This document shows, piece after piece, positions 11,330-21,639 of a DNA stretch of 64,000 nucleotides (position 1 is its first letter; every line of letters begins with the position of its first letter). The position numbers were made by a program, and so were the translations under genes. This DNA comes from Siphonodentalium dalli. Its lineage: Eukaryota; Mollusca; Scaphopoda; Gadilida; Siphonodentaliidae. The notes below the pieces were generated by a model. It was given only the letters and a program-made list of their open reading frames with translations. It did no database searches and was not told the origin of the DNA. The stretch spans positions 24,067,141 to 24,131,140 of the forward strand of contig CP136065.1 in assembly GCA_032622095.1 (NCBI GenBank), read 5' to 3'.

Positions 11330-11451
11330 TCCAAAATACCCCCATCGCATCATCATCAGTAATTTGCCCCATATTTATAAAACTAACGGATCCATATTTA
11401 GTAATAAAAAATCCTGGTATCCCTATTCCTTAAACCAGGGTCTGGTAACAG

Positions 11452-11645
11452 ATGCATAATCCTATTTAAAGCCCCTCAATTGCTATTTCTTCGGCTTAGG
11501 GCAGCTTCGGGGGGGGGGGGGGGGTAAAAATCTATTTTTGTCGAGGAACCCACGCACCCATCAAAGCTCAGAGTTAACAGATTTCGATTTTTTAAATATG
11601 TTACTTTTCACCACCTCGAATATTTGGCAGCCTGGCAAAAATCAA
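11452..11645. mobile_element. Truncated fragment of TTAA family P3
   Basis: It shares GCATAATCC, CTATTTCTTCGGCTT, TCGAGGAACCCACG, CATCAAAGCTCAGAG and TTTTTCAC-like words with the complete family members at 15619-15984 and 57122-57542. The right half and terminal repeat are missing. A poly-G run of about 16 interrupts it near 11510. Confidence 0.5.
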
Positions 11646-12397
11646 CAGACTTATTCCAGAAATAATTTAATTTAATTAGTATATGTTGCTGACCTGATTG
11701 TATGTAAACCACAGAGATAGTCCCAAATCAACCATGTGTAGACGGAGGAACGTAATCTAGTTTAGCATCAGCAATTAATGCCTAATCAATTAGCATCAGA
11801 TGGGAACTCTAGACTAAAGAACATCAAGATATGGTTTTGGTAGTTTGAATTTCCAACACATATTAAGCGCAAAGTGTGCTAGTTTTATAGTTGAATTTTT
11901 AGACAGAAATCTCTCTCTTCTGGGACAAATTCCAACATAATAGTTACAAATCTTGAGGCACTAGTTGGAGAAATCGAACCTAAGGGAGTGCGCATGCAAT
12001 ACACTAGTTGCGAACTTGGTCCATTTCAATAGATGCATGTAGAGATTGGAAGTTGAACACCGATTGAAGACCATCATATAATCACATCCCTCGTCTCGAT
12101 TTAGTAATGAAGGTATCTTAATCTTAATCGCTAAATAGATTCTCCCATCTGTTATAAAAATATATTGGAATGGTCTATTATTCATCTGAAGGGATGTTCA
12201 TAAAATATAAGCTGATGACAGGCAGGCAAAGAGAAAATACAAGTGCGGGAGTTGGGAAGAATGTTCATGTTGACCGAAGGGCAATGTTCAGGTAATATGT
12301 TCAACCTGTGGTCGTTTGTTGAACTTATTGTCTGAACATTTCCAATGGAGAGCACTCGTCAACGAATATTTAGTAAACAAATAGTAAATCCGCTTAC
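11646..12397. other. Intron 5, no gene recognised
   Basis: No exon, tandem array or inverted repeat of note was seen. The minus frame at 11961-12185 has no supporting splice sites or homology. Confidence 0.35.
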
Positions 12398-12513
12398 TTG
12401 GCAGGTAAATCTAAATGTTGTTGATCCATCGTACGTATCGCCGGCGTTATATGTCGTCAGGTAACCTACGGATCCTTGCGCAACATTGTAGATACAATAA
12501 ACAACGCCCATAC
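12398..12513 (-). CDS. Exon 5: third ectodomain segment
   Basis: The acceptor is TTTTTGCAG|GT and the donor is TGCCAA|GTAAGC. After completing Ser180, it encodes 38 codons with Cys186 and Cys217 (MGVVYCIYNVAQ, VGYLTTYNAGDTY, TTFRFTCQ). It ends in phase 0. It was found only through splice borders and phase and has no long open frame of its own. The aromatic-rich alternation is consistent with beta strands. Confidence 0.82.
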
Positions 12514-13771
12514 CTGCAAAAATAAGTTATCCAGTAAACATGTTATCCTGCCACAGTAAACTGATTCACAGGAATCTGCGTTACTGTCTATTTATTATGT
12601 GAACACCCAAACCCTCTTCAGTGGATGATTCCATAGTAGTCATAATGGGCGGCTCATAACAGCTACTAGGAAACCGTCGTCTGTTCGAGGATTCATTATT
12701 TTTTAAAGCGTGTGCCTGTAACACACCCAATAACATACTAGTACCTTTTGTTTGTGTTTAAATGTTTCAAATATAATTATTATCATACTAAAATCAAAGA
12801 CACTGTTATTGCCATTGATAAATATCTTAAATTAGCGCGCACATCGCAAGTTCAGTCAATTATAACTAAGTAATAAAACAAGTTGTTTGAAATCAGGCAT
12901 TTGTTTTTAAATTCTAAATTGTTGTGAACAAAGATGTGTCAGAATTTGTAATGCAGCACATGACAGACTCAGTCACTGATTGGTAGAATAAATCTGTTAA
13001 TAAGTATTTGATTGACAGCTGTGGGGAACGATGATGTCGTGAATATCAGTCCATCCTGGTCAACCGGGGATGAGAAGTATCGTAAAGCTTACGGTGAATT
13101 TGGAGTCTTGAACATAACACACATTGAAGAGATATGCTCTCAATATTCACCAAGGTGTTGCCAAAAGGCAGTTCTATCAGGAAATACACACTTCATATGG
13201 ATGGCTTGCTTCCAAAAATCGTGGGGAATTTTACAAAATGCGGCTTGCAAATCAGAAAAGCGACTTTTATGTTTGGAGGACCTCTAACCTCATGTAGTGT
13301 CCATAATGGTTATGGACAACGCATGAATTGTAATGCACGTGGACATGTATAATCGGCAGAGACTAATGGAATTTAATGGAATTTTATTCGATCAATGTTA
13401 TAGAGCGCATTAGACAGTAAATTAGCTTCAATGCGTTTTACATCGATTATTATCACGGCCATAGGGCGCCATGACACCAATGTCATTCCCACCATTTAAC
13501 GAAGAAGCGATCAGAGCAGCGAGGAATTCATGCATATTATGACTAGCATACTGACACGAGATATCGATCCCGACCGGGTACTCTCTTAACGCAAGGGTGA
13601 TGCGTGACAATTGCAAACAACTCCCTTGTTCGAGGACAATGCTTTGGAGAGGAGCATATAGTAATTTGTAATAACTTGTGCTCCAACCCCGTTGCTTATC
13701 GTATACTACTGTAATCAAAATTGTCTTGTGTGAAATTATATTCTGGGATGATCAATAAAATATGTTCAAAT
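12514..13771. other. Intron 4, no gene recognised
   Basis: Two overlapping plus frames at 13012-13352 (ending LLCLEDL and NARGHV) show protein-like composition in different frames, possibly an old transposon remnant. I do not recognise a family and see no splice support. Confidence 0.35.
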
Positions 13772-13877
13772 CACAGGTCCGCTGGTGCGAAACCCCCCAC
13801 CAAGAGTATCCACCTTAATCACTTTGAGGTATTAAGGTGGATACTCGTGGTGGGGTTGTCGCACCAGCGGATCTGTG
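13772..13877. mobile_element. 106-bp hairpin MITE with 8-bp target duplication
   Basis: The arms start CACAGGTCCGCTGGTGCGA and fold back almost perfectly around a CACTTTGAGG loop. The flanks are GTTCAAAT at 13764-13771 and GTTCAAAC at 13878-13885, a 7/8 match that reads as an 8-bp target-site duplication. An 8-bp duplication is characteristic of hAT-type transposition (established); assignment to hAT is inference. It lies in intron 4. Confidence 0.75.
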
Positions 13878-14631
13878 GTTCAAACGAAAAAAAACGCTGA
13901 CTACGAGATATCGAAAAGCCATTGAGGCACTTCTTTCACAGTTCAATGGATGCCACACTGAAAATTTTGTTGACTAAATTGTACATTCAACACGTCAAGT
14001 TGAGTGATAATTTGTTCAGCAGTTTGTATTCGGTGTTTGGATAACGAGTACTCAACAATGGCAAAACTGGATATCTGTTTCGGATTTAATCAACGCGTTG
14101 ATTGAACGTTCTAGGAACAATAACTCTATTTAAAACACTTTGCATATATAATGGTAGTCATTTCGAGATGGTTACTCTATATTTCCACATTAATTTGGAT
14201 CTATAAATGCACAACATTGATATGGGAGATGTCCGATGTGCAGTTAGAGATCCAGAACCCACCGTTGTCACTCATGCTAGAAGAAACTCAGCTTGTTATT
14301 GCTTAAAACATATTATGGACTGAATGAAACCGATAAATTAATATCCAAACAGTATCTCTACTTGACTGAAAAATGTAGCAATCAACTAAGCTTGTCAAAA
14401 ATTCCAATCACATTCACTCTACATTTAAGATAACACAGCGTTTGAACTACGCATGCACAAATGTCAATATTTACTACTTTACTCGAGACGAATTATTGGG
14501 CATAAACATTGTTGCAATGCCCCCCCCCCCCCCAACAACAATAGTCACTGAATGAATTCATTTACATCAATGACGCTGTTTTTAGCCTATTTTGATATAA
14601 AATTTATAAAAATAACTTATTTTGGCATGAG
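13878..14631. other. Intron 4, no gene recognised
   Basis: This is plain AT-rich intron with a poly-C run of 13 near 14521. Nothing else was identified. Confidence 0.35.
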
Positions 14632-15270
14632 CTAGTCTCTGTTATATGTTGTTTCCGTACTGAACACATCAGCGGGGTGCTTCACATAGATAGAACAGCA
14701 CGAGTGTCTGGATTTTGACGAATTATCGCACGAGATTTGTTGGCGGAGCGATACCTCGAGTGCGGGACGCAGTCCCGCACGAGTGGTATCGCGTTCCGCC
14801 AACAAATCGAGTGCGATAATTCGACAAAATCCAGACACTCATGCGGTTCTATTTTTATTACATATCTCCGTATCATAGTAAGTTGACACACAATCGCACA
14901 TCTCCGGTACAGAAAATGTGAATTTAATTGAGTTTTAACGGCATTTTAGGGTTAACGCAACAATCAGACAGGGAGCACGTCTATCCGCGAGTGACCTTGG
15001 CCCATCTTTAATGATGCGTTTGAAATTAAATTATGTGCCTCGACAAACATATTATTGAAATGAAACTACGTGAAACTACTACTCATCGATTGATCGCTTA
15101 TTGTTTCTTTATTGTCGTGATTTAAAAAGTAAAAATAGTAACGGCGAGAAACAGTCTAACAACACTGAATGAAATCGTTCCGTCGACAGATTGCACTAGT
15201 GCGATTCTGAGAATTATCACACGCCTGGAAACTCGTGCGATCATGCGAATTATGTTGATAGATATGTAAT
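14632..15270 (+). mobile_element. Hairpin-bearing repeat family D, copy 1 (long form)
   Basis: A strong palindrome at 14692-14850 has arms GAGTGTCTGGATTTTGACGA and ATTATCGCACGAGATTTGTT. It is followed by a tail shared with 42652-43012, including ACATATCTCCGTATCATAGT, CATCTCCGGTACAGAAAATG and GTGCGATTCTGAGAATTATC. Compared with the second copy, this one has about 230 extra bases between GAGTTTTAACG and ACACTGAATGAAAT (about 14940-15165). No coding frame was found. It lies in intron 4. Confidence 0.75.
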
Positions 15271-15387
15271 AAATCACTTTAACGTCGATGATCTATATAT
15301 CGAGAACCTGATCATGCCGAGACATCGCCTCAATATAGTAACATATACATGTATGTGCGTTGTGTGGTATAGGTTACATGGACTCAC

Positions 15388-15558
15388 TGCTGAAGCCCTG
15401 CTGTGTGGCACAGATGGCGTTGTTGTATGTGATAATAGTGGTATCGGCCTGACATACCACCACGTCACTGGTCGCCGTGGTGTTACACCGACTAGAAGAA
15501 TACACATCGTCGTTAACGCCAAACGGGCACGCGATGGCAAAGTCTGCTACCGGGGAAC
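15388..15558 (-). CDS. Exon 4: second Cys module of the ectodomain
   Basis: The acceptor is GTCTTCAG|GT and the donor is TTCAGCA|GTGAGT. It gives 56 whole codons (residues about 124-179) and contains four Cys (133, 147, 158, 172) in the pattern ACPFGVNDDVY, SSRCNTT, VVVCQAD and NAICATQ. There is one N-glycosylation sequon at Asn148. Reading past the donor would hit a stop after a few codons, which supports splicing here. The plus-strand open frame over the same bases is a shadow. Confidence 0.83.
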
Positions 15559-15618
15559 CTGAAGACATATAAAGAACCACTAACACTCAGATGGCATTAA
15601 AGCCGTAACTCACTGTTG

Positions 15619-15984
15619 TTAAAGATGCATAATCCGAGTTAACGCTCCTAAATTAAAATATTTGATTCGAGTCGAGGAACCCACCCATCAAAGCTCAGAG
15701 TGATCAGATATCGCTGTTGGACATCTATTATTTTTCACAACCGATAACTTTAAGTGGCCCAGCAAACAGTCGACGAGAAGACTTTCTCTGACCAATTTGC
15801 GGATGAAGATGGATAACTCTAAAATTAAGTGGCTTTTTTTTTGCCAGATATTTAACAAACCGGCACAATTTCGTTGAACAAAATGTTGATAAATAACAGG
15901 TTTTGGACAATTTTATAATTTCAAAACTGTTGTTGTTGGAATCTGATGATATGGAGACCATCGAATCGGATTGATTACCTTTAA
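15619..15984 (+). mobile_element. TTAA-flanked element, family P3
   Basis: The ends are TTAAAGATGCATAATCCGA and TCGGATTGATTACCTTTAA. This matches 57122-57542 along its length (TTTTTCAC, AGTGGCCCAG, GATGGATAACTCTAAA, CAAATTGCGGATG, TGTTGGAATCTGAT) and shares outer parts with the palindrome at 16826-17302. It lies in intron 3, only about 60 bases upstream of the exon 4 acceptor on the transcribed strand. Confidence 0.7.
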
Positions 15985-16677
15985 ATGTGTTTACATGAGC
16001 ATGGCTACTCGTGTTAACATCCAAATAATCGATATATGTACACAATTAACTCCTGGGTTTATATCAAAACGTACATACACATGGACACCGAAGAGGTTCC
16101 GACCAAACCTTGTCGACACAGCGATGAAACCTTCGTCACAGGCCGGAGTTCGAATCCCACACAATCCAAAAACAATATTGCATTGTCTCAAAACACATGC
16201 AGCGTACATATATATATATATATAAAGGTTATGATTTCTGTTATTTTTCTAAAAGCTGAACATCTTCGAGATGTATGAGCAGTTGGAAATTAAGTGTGAA
16301 GTAAAGGAGAGTTACAAATGGAATTTCTCAAAGTTGAAATTTTTTCAATTCCACAATTACGCCAATAAATAGCCGAACTTTTTATAAGATGACTGGTTCG
16401 AGGAGACTTCATATAAGCCCTCGGGCTTGTTGTCTGATCCTCGTTTCCATATGTTAAAACTTCTATTTTGCTTATATGTGCCATCTGTATATTATGATAT
16501 TTGTTTGGATTTGGAAATAAAAATATGTTTACACTAAGATAACTCTGGTCCTGCTTTGATGTTGGAGAGTCCTGTTGAGGAAACTGCATGTAGGTTAGTG
16601 GGTAAAGCGATGTCGTTGAGAAAAAACTTTCGCAATATTAGGCAACTTGGTGCGAACGGGAGAAAACCTTTTATTAT
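15985..16677. other. Intron 3, possible SINE-like segment
   Basis: No exon was seen. Near 16145 the words GAGTTCGAATCCC resemble a Pol III B box, and a TA dinucleotide run follows at about 16205. No convincing A box or tRNA fold was found, so a tRNA-derived SINE is only a possibility. Confidence 0.3.
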
Positions 16678-16679
16678 TA

Positions 16680-17420
16680 TGTGTACGCTGCCCTCTCCAC
16701 TATCAGTGAATTATTTTGATTACGTCTTGTACGCGGAAATTCGTAATTTAATTTATGATTTCAGCTGGCTTCAGCCATAAATTAAATTTATATCAAATTA
16801 TTAACTTTGATTTTAAGATAACATATTAAAGGTACTCAATCCGATCAGACGCTCTTAAATTACTATTTCTTTGGCTTCGGGGGTAAATAATATTTTATTC
16901 GAGTCGAGGAACCCACCCATCAAAGCTCAGATTGATTAGATATCGATGTTTGAAGTTTGCTGTTTCTATTGTTTGTGGACCAGATATTGTCCAGGCACAC
17001 GTGCTCAAGCGGACAAATTGCTGTTGTAAGATAGATAACTCGAAAATCAAGTGGTTACTATTAACAATTATCACCACTTGATTTTAGGGTTATCCATCTT
17101 ACAACCGCAATGTGTCCGCTTGAGCACGTGGTCCTGGACAATACCTGGTCCACAAACAATAGAAACAGCAAACTTCAAACATCGATATCTAATCACTCTG
17201 AGCTTTGATGGTTGGCTTCCTCGAATCGAATTAAATATTTTTTACCCCCGAAGCCAAAGAAATAGTAATTTAGAAGCGTCTGATCGGATTGAGTACCTTT
17301 AACCTGAACGTTCACATAATACATCTTCGACTCAAATTACTTAGTTTTCTATATATTATCGATATTAGATCGTTGTTGTTATCGGGAATTTATTGAAAAT
17401 GGTGTACACTACCCCATTAA
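16680..17420 (+). mobile_element. TTAA family P4, 5'-truncated copy carrying a nested insertion
   Basis: The segments 16680-16829 and 17299-17420 together match the right part of the complete P4 element at 44659-45236 (GATTACGTCTTGTACGCGGA, CAGCCATAAATTAAAT, then CCTGAACGTTCAC, ACTCAAATTACTTAG, GATATTAGATCGTTG), ending TACACTACCCCATTAA. The match is interrupted exactly at a TTAA by the palindrome at 16826-17302. The left half and left terminus of P4 are missing here. Confidence 0.85.
16826..17302. mobile_element. Palindromic TTAA element (family P3) nested inside P4
   Basis: A near-perfect inverted repeat runs from TTAAAGGTACTCAATCCGAT to ATCGGATTGAGTACCTTTAA. Each arm is roughly 220 bases and meets its complement around TTACTATTAACAATTATCAC near 17050. 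The empty target is preserved at 45106-45130, where the host element reads AACCTATTAACCTGAACG without the insert, so TTAA was duplicated on insertion. Small open frames on both strands arise from the symmetry and are not genes. Confidence 0.9.
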
Positions 17421-17687
17421 TTTGATTGAAACTAATTAAGCGTATCGCTGGTCGCATTATGGCAGCTTGTTCTCGTCACCCGACCATTATTTATAAGTTT
17501 CGCTGGACGTTTGATCAGACTCATACCTGTATTGATGAGAACTCGGTACTGGTTCAATCTCGTATCGACGTCAGTTCCACATATTACGTTGAAGTTAGTG
17601 ATGAGTGTGCTGCCAACAGCCAACTGTTTCAACCTTAATGGCAATATCGGGCTGTCATAATCTGCAGACGACACAAATACCATGATT

Positions 17688-18336
17688 AAAGATGGTCTAT
17701 CTCTTTGTAAACATGTGTTACATAGTTACCGGGGTATAAAGGTGGTCTATCTCTTTGTAAACATGTGTTATATAGTTACCGGGGTGTAAAGATGGTCTAT
17801 CTCTTGTAAACATGTGTTATATAGTTACCGGTGTATACAGATGGTCTATCTCTTTGTAAACATGTGTTATATAGTTACCGGTGTATAAAGATGGTCTATC
17901 TCTTGTAAACATGTGTTATATGGTTACCGGTGTATAAAGATGGTCTATGTCTTTGTAAACATGTGTTATATAGTTACCGGGGTATAAACATGGTCTATCT
18001 CTTTGTAAACATGTGTTATATAGTTGCCGGGGTATAAAGATGGTCTGTCTCTTTGTAAACATGTGTTATATAGTTACCGGGGTATAAAGATGGTCTATCT
18101 CTTTGTAAACATGTGTTATATAGTTACCGAGGTATAAAGATGGTCTATCTCTATGTAAACATGTGTTATATAGTTACCGGGGTATAAAGATGGTCTATCT
18201 CTTTGTAAACATGTGTTATATAGTTACTGGGGTATAAAGATGGTCTATCTCTTTGTAAACATGTATTATATAGTTACCGGGGTATAAAGATGGTCTATCT
18301 CTTTGTAAACATGTATTATATAGTTGCCGGGGTATA
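17688..18336 (+). repeat. 50-bp minisatellite, 13 copies
   Basis: The unit begins AAAGATGGTCTATCTCTTTG and ends with ATATAGTTACCGGGGTAT. The period is 50 bases, with occasional 49-base units (one T lost in CTCTTTG). Substitutions are few, so the array is relatively homogeneous. It lies in intron 2 of the membrane-protein gene, the intron upstream of exon 4 being intron 3. Confidence 0.9.
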
Positions 18337-18338
18337 AC

Positions 18339-19253
18339 AAATTAGATATGAATCGAAGACCCCTGTCCGGAAATGCTTCTATTGATTAATATTGATTATA
18401 TTTAGAATATTTTCTGGTTTAAAAACGGGTGGTTGTTTAGCTGACAAACAATAGTGGTTACTGTTAACAGAGACCAGAAATGTTATTGTGTATTTCTGTC
18501 ACAAATAAACGTTCATTAGACTCATTATCGCTTATAACTAAGCAATAAAACAATACAAACAATCAATCTGGGATATTTGACGTTCGGAGCATATATATGG
18601 GAACACCCTAATGATCTCTATCGCTATATGGTATCACCTGAATGGTCTATTCTAAAAATAGAACAATAAAGTGTCCCACTTAATTTGAATAGCAAAATGT
18701 CCTTTAAAACATATTACAGTGTCCAGTTTGAGATGTTGGGATAGATCATTAGTCTAATAGGTTGCTGGTATCTTTGGAAACTATATAATAACGAATGTTA
18801 AAATTGCCAGGCAATTTATGATGTAGGTTTCTGGCCCTGAAACAAGCCTTATTCTTCCGAGAAGAATTCGTTTTGAAAGTCAACTGGAACATTGTGCATC
18901 TATAAATGGGCAATTTAATAATACGTATATTTCCATGCACGTACATAATTAGCTTAGCCCTAACATTAAACACATATTCGAATGTCAAACTGTCCTGTTT
19001 TATAAGAAGATGTCTCATTGGTAAACCCTTCAACGCTCATCCTTGTTATAAATACTCATTATTCACATATGAACGCCATCTTAATTATACATATACCGTT
19101 AAATTACAGGGGTGACAGGAAGATGGCCTGTGTTGGCCATGCCACCCCTGCACATGTAAATGTGTATACATATATGTACCATTGTGTAAATGTGCATATA
19201 AACATTCAAACATTCTAGGCATATGGGTCCTTTCTGAGACATACTCAACTCAC
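18339..19253. other. Intron 3, no gene recognised
   Basis: No repeat array or supported exon was seen between the 50-bp minisatellite and exon 3. Small frames on both strands around 18750-19115 have no support. Confidence 0.35.
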
Positions 19254-19357
19254 CTCCGAGATAATAGATGATTTTCTTGCTGGCCGTGATACTCCGGAAG
19301 TCCATGCACATATAGATGTGAAAAGTGCCGCCGGGAAAACTGTAACCTGTAGTTGAT
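19254..19357 (-). CDS. Exon 3: end of first ectodomain module
   Basis: The acceptor is TTGACAG|A and the donor is CGGAG|GTGAGT. It gives 34 whole codons (residues about 88-123): STTGYSFPGG, then FHIYMCMDFRSI and KKIIYYLG. It completes Lys88 with exon 2 and Gly123 with exon 4. The single Cys105 sits in a beta-strand-like context. A TTAA-type MITE (19397-19635) ends only about 40 bases upstream of the acceptor on the transcribed strand, so it occupies the region where a branch point would lie. Confidence 0.82.
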
Positions 19358-19396
19358 CTGTCAATGATAAAAATGGACGGCACACATTAGACACCA

Positions 19397-19635
19397 TTGA
19401 CCCTTTCGTGGCGGGAACTGCGCTGGTGCAGATATTAAAGACCCCGTGCCAGTGCATTATCTTATATATGCGAGTCTCCTATAGGCAGCCTCGCATATAT
19501 AAGAGAATACACAGACTTACAAGATCAAGGTACATATTGTTAGACCAATGTATTATCTTATATATGCGAGGCGCCCTCGCGACATATAAGATAATGCATT
19601 GCACAGGGTTATCGCAAAAATTCAGAAAGGGTTAA
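19397..19635. mobile_element. TTAA-type MITE, family P1 variant
   Basis: The ends are TTGACCCTTTC and GAAAGGGTTAAC, with internal hairpins of TTATCTTATATATGCGAG type, clearly related to the P1 copies at 7447 and 10931 but diverged. The left target TTGA differs from TTAA by one base. It lies in intron 2, immediately upstream of exon 3 on the transcribed strand. Confidence 0.7.
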
Positions 19636-19652
19636 CAGCTCATACAGCCCTG

Positions 19653-20481
19653 ATTTAGTAATGATGGTGGGGTATTTAGTAATGGTGGTGGGGTATTTAG
19701 TAATGATGGTGGGGTATTTAGTAATGGTGGTGGGGTATTTAGTAATGATGGTGGGGTATTTAGTAATGATGGTGGGGTATTTAGCAATGATGGTGTGGTA
19801 TTTAGTAATGATGGTGTGGTATTTAGTAATGATGGTGTGGTATTTAGTAATGATGGTGGGGTATTTAGTAATGATGGTGTGGTATTTAGCAATGATGGTG
19901 GGGTATTTAGTAATGATGGTGGAGTATTTAGTAATGATGGTGGGGGTATTTAGTAATGATGGTGGGGTATTTAGTAATGATGGTGTGGTATTTAGCAATG
20001 ATGGTGGGGTATTTAGCAATGATGGTGTGGTATTTAGTAATGATGGTGTGGTATTTAGCAATGATGGTGGGGTATTTAGTAATGATGGTGGGGTATTTAG
20101 TAATGATGGTGGGGTATTTAGTAATGAGGGTGGGGTATTTAGTAATGATGGGGTATTTAGTAATGATGGTGGGGTATTTAGTAATGATGGTGGGGTATTT
20201 AGTAATGATGTGGTATTTAGTAATGATGGTGTGGTATTTAGTAATGATGGTGGGGAATTTAGCAATGATGGTGGGGTATTTAGAAATGATGGTGGGGGTG
20301 TTTAGTAATGATATGGTGGGGTATTTAGTAATGGTGGTGGGGTATTTAGTAATGATGGTGGGGTATTTAGTAATGATGGTGGGGTATTTAGTAATGATGT
20401 TGGGGTATTTAGTAATTATGGTGGGGTATTTAGTAATTATGGTGGTGTATCATGGTATTTAGTAATGATGGTGGGGTATTT
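19653..20481 (+). repeat. 21-bp minisatellite, about 39 copies
   Basis: The unit is GGTGGGGTATTTAGTAATGA plus T, with variants GGTGTGG and TAGCAATG and a few 18- or 22-base units. Because 21 is divisible by three and the unit lacks stops in several frames, long repetitive frames appear on both strands (for example repeated LLNTPPS on minus). They have no start context, splice support or non-repetitive sequence and are not called as genes. It lies in intron 2. Confidence 0.92.
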
Positions 20482-20483
20482 CC

Positions 20484-21034
20484 GCGGTAAATCGTCACTC
20501 CGAACGATTCGAGGAAAACCCAATCATTGCATGAAGCATTCAATTTGAGAACATACACATTCTAATAATTTTGTTTTCCCCAAACGAAATCAATCAATAT
20601 TCTCCGTACATATAAGGGATATGAGCTTCCATAAGTTCTATAACTTGTGCTCTGATCCCTTTAACGCCTCTCATCCACATCATCAATTCTGCTATCTTTA
20701 TCTGTATTTTGTTTATTGAGGGATAATACAAAAACATTAAATCAATAATTTTGATAATGGCTGCTCTGGTGTAGGAAAAACGATCGGACCCTTGACTATT
20801 GTCGCTATCAACAAGCACCACAGACATAAAACAAATATATCTGTTCTTGACGTAAACATAGTGGATATTCTTCGAAACATTCGGCTCAACCTGAGACCTA
20901 CATGAATATAACGACAATTTATGAAAACAAAATTAAATTAAATTAAATTGAACAGTTAAATATTTTGTTTAAATCAAATTGTTTGATGTCTTTGGCAATA
21001 AAGCAATTCAAACCTTGAATCCTGCATACACCCC
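20484..21034. other. Intron 2, no gene recognised
   Basis: This is a spacer between the 21-bp and 24-bp arrays. A short AATTAAATTAAATTAAATTG run is present near 20932. No supported coding sequence was found. Confidence 0.35.
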
Positions 21035-21637
21035 GTGTGCACACCCATCGGTAAGCCTGGGTGCACACCCATCGGTAAGCCTGGGTGCACACCCATCGGT
21101 AAGCCTGGGTGCACACCCATCGGTAAGCCTGGGTGCACACCCATCGGTAAGTCTGGGTGCACACCCATCGGTAAGCCTGTGTGCACACCCATCGGTAAGC
21201 CTGGTGCACACCCATCGGTAAGCCTGGGTGCACACCCATCGGTAAGCCTGGGTGCACACCCATCGGTAAGCCTGGGTGCACACCCATCGGTAAGCCTGGT
21301 GCACACCCATCGGTAAGCCTGGGTGCACACCCATCGGTAAGCCTGGGTGCACACCCATCGGTAAGCCTGTGTGCACACCATCGGTGAGCCTGGGTGCACA
21401 CCCATCGGTAAGCCTGTGTGCACACCCATCGGTAAGCCTGTGTGCACACCCATCGGTAAGCATGTGTGCACACCCATCGGTAAGCCTGTGTGCACACCCA
21501 TCGGTAAGCCTGTGTACACACCCATCGGTAAGCCTGGGTGCACACCCATCGGTAAGCCTGTGTGCACACCCATCTGTAAGCCTGTGTGCACACCCATCTG
21601 TAAGCCTGTGTGCACACCCATCGGTAAGCCTGGGTGC
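21035..21637 (+). repeat. 24-bp minisatellite, about 25 copies
   Basis: The unit is GTGCACACCCATCGGTAAGC plus CTGG or CTGT, with some 23-base units. Each unit contains the alternating purine-pyrimidine word GTGCACAC or, in the T variant, the palindrome GTGTGCACAC. The period keeps three frames open on both strands, giving spurious repeated frames such as QAYRWVCT. It lies in intron 2. Confidence 0.92.
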
Positions 21638-21639
21638 TC

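Noticed and set aside
13012-13352. Overlapping plus frames in intron 4
   Set aside because: They look like parts of one decayed protein in two frames, but no family could be named and there is no splice support.
15314-15562. Plus-strand frame of 82 codons
   Set aside because: It is antisense to exon 4 of the membrane-protein gene, which has phase-matched splice sites on the minus strand.
16085-16170. Possible tRNA or SINE head (GAGTTCGAATCCC)
   Set aside because: A B-box-like word is present, but no A box at the right distance and no cloverleaf could be drawn.
19609-20462. Long open frames on both strands with repeated 7-residue units
   Set aside because: They are produced by the 21-bp tandem array, whose period is divisible by three. 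There are no splice borders, no unique sequence and no homology.
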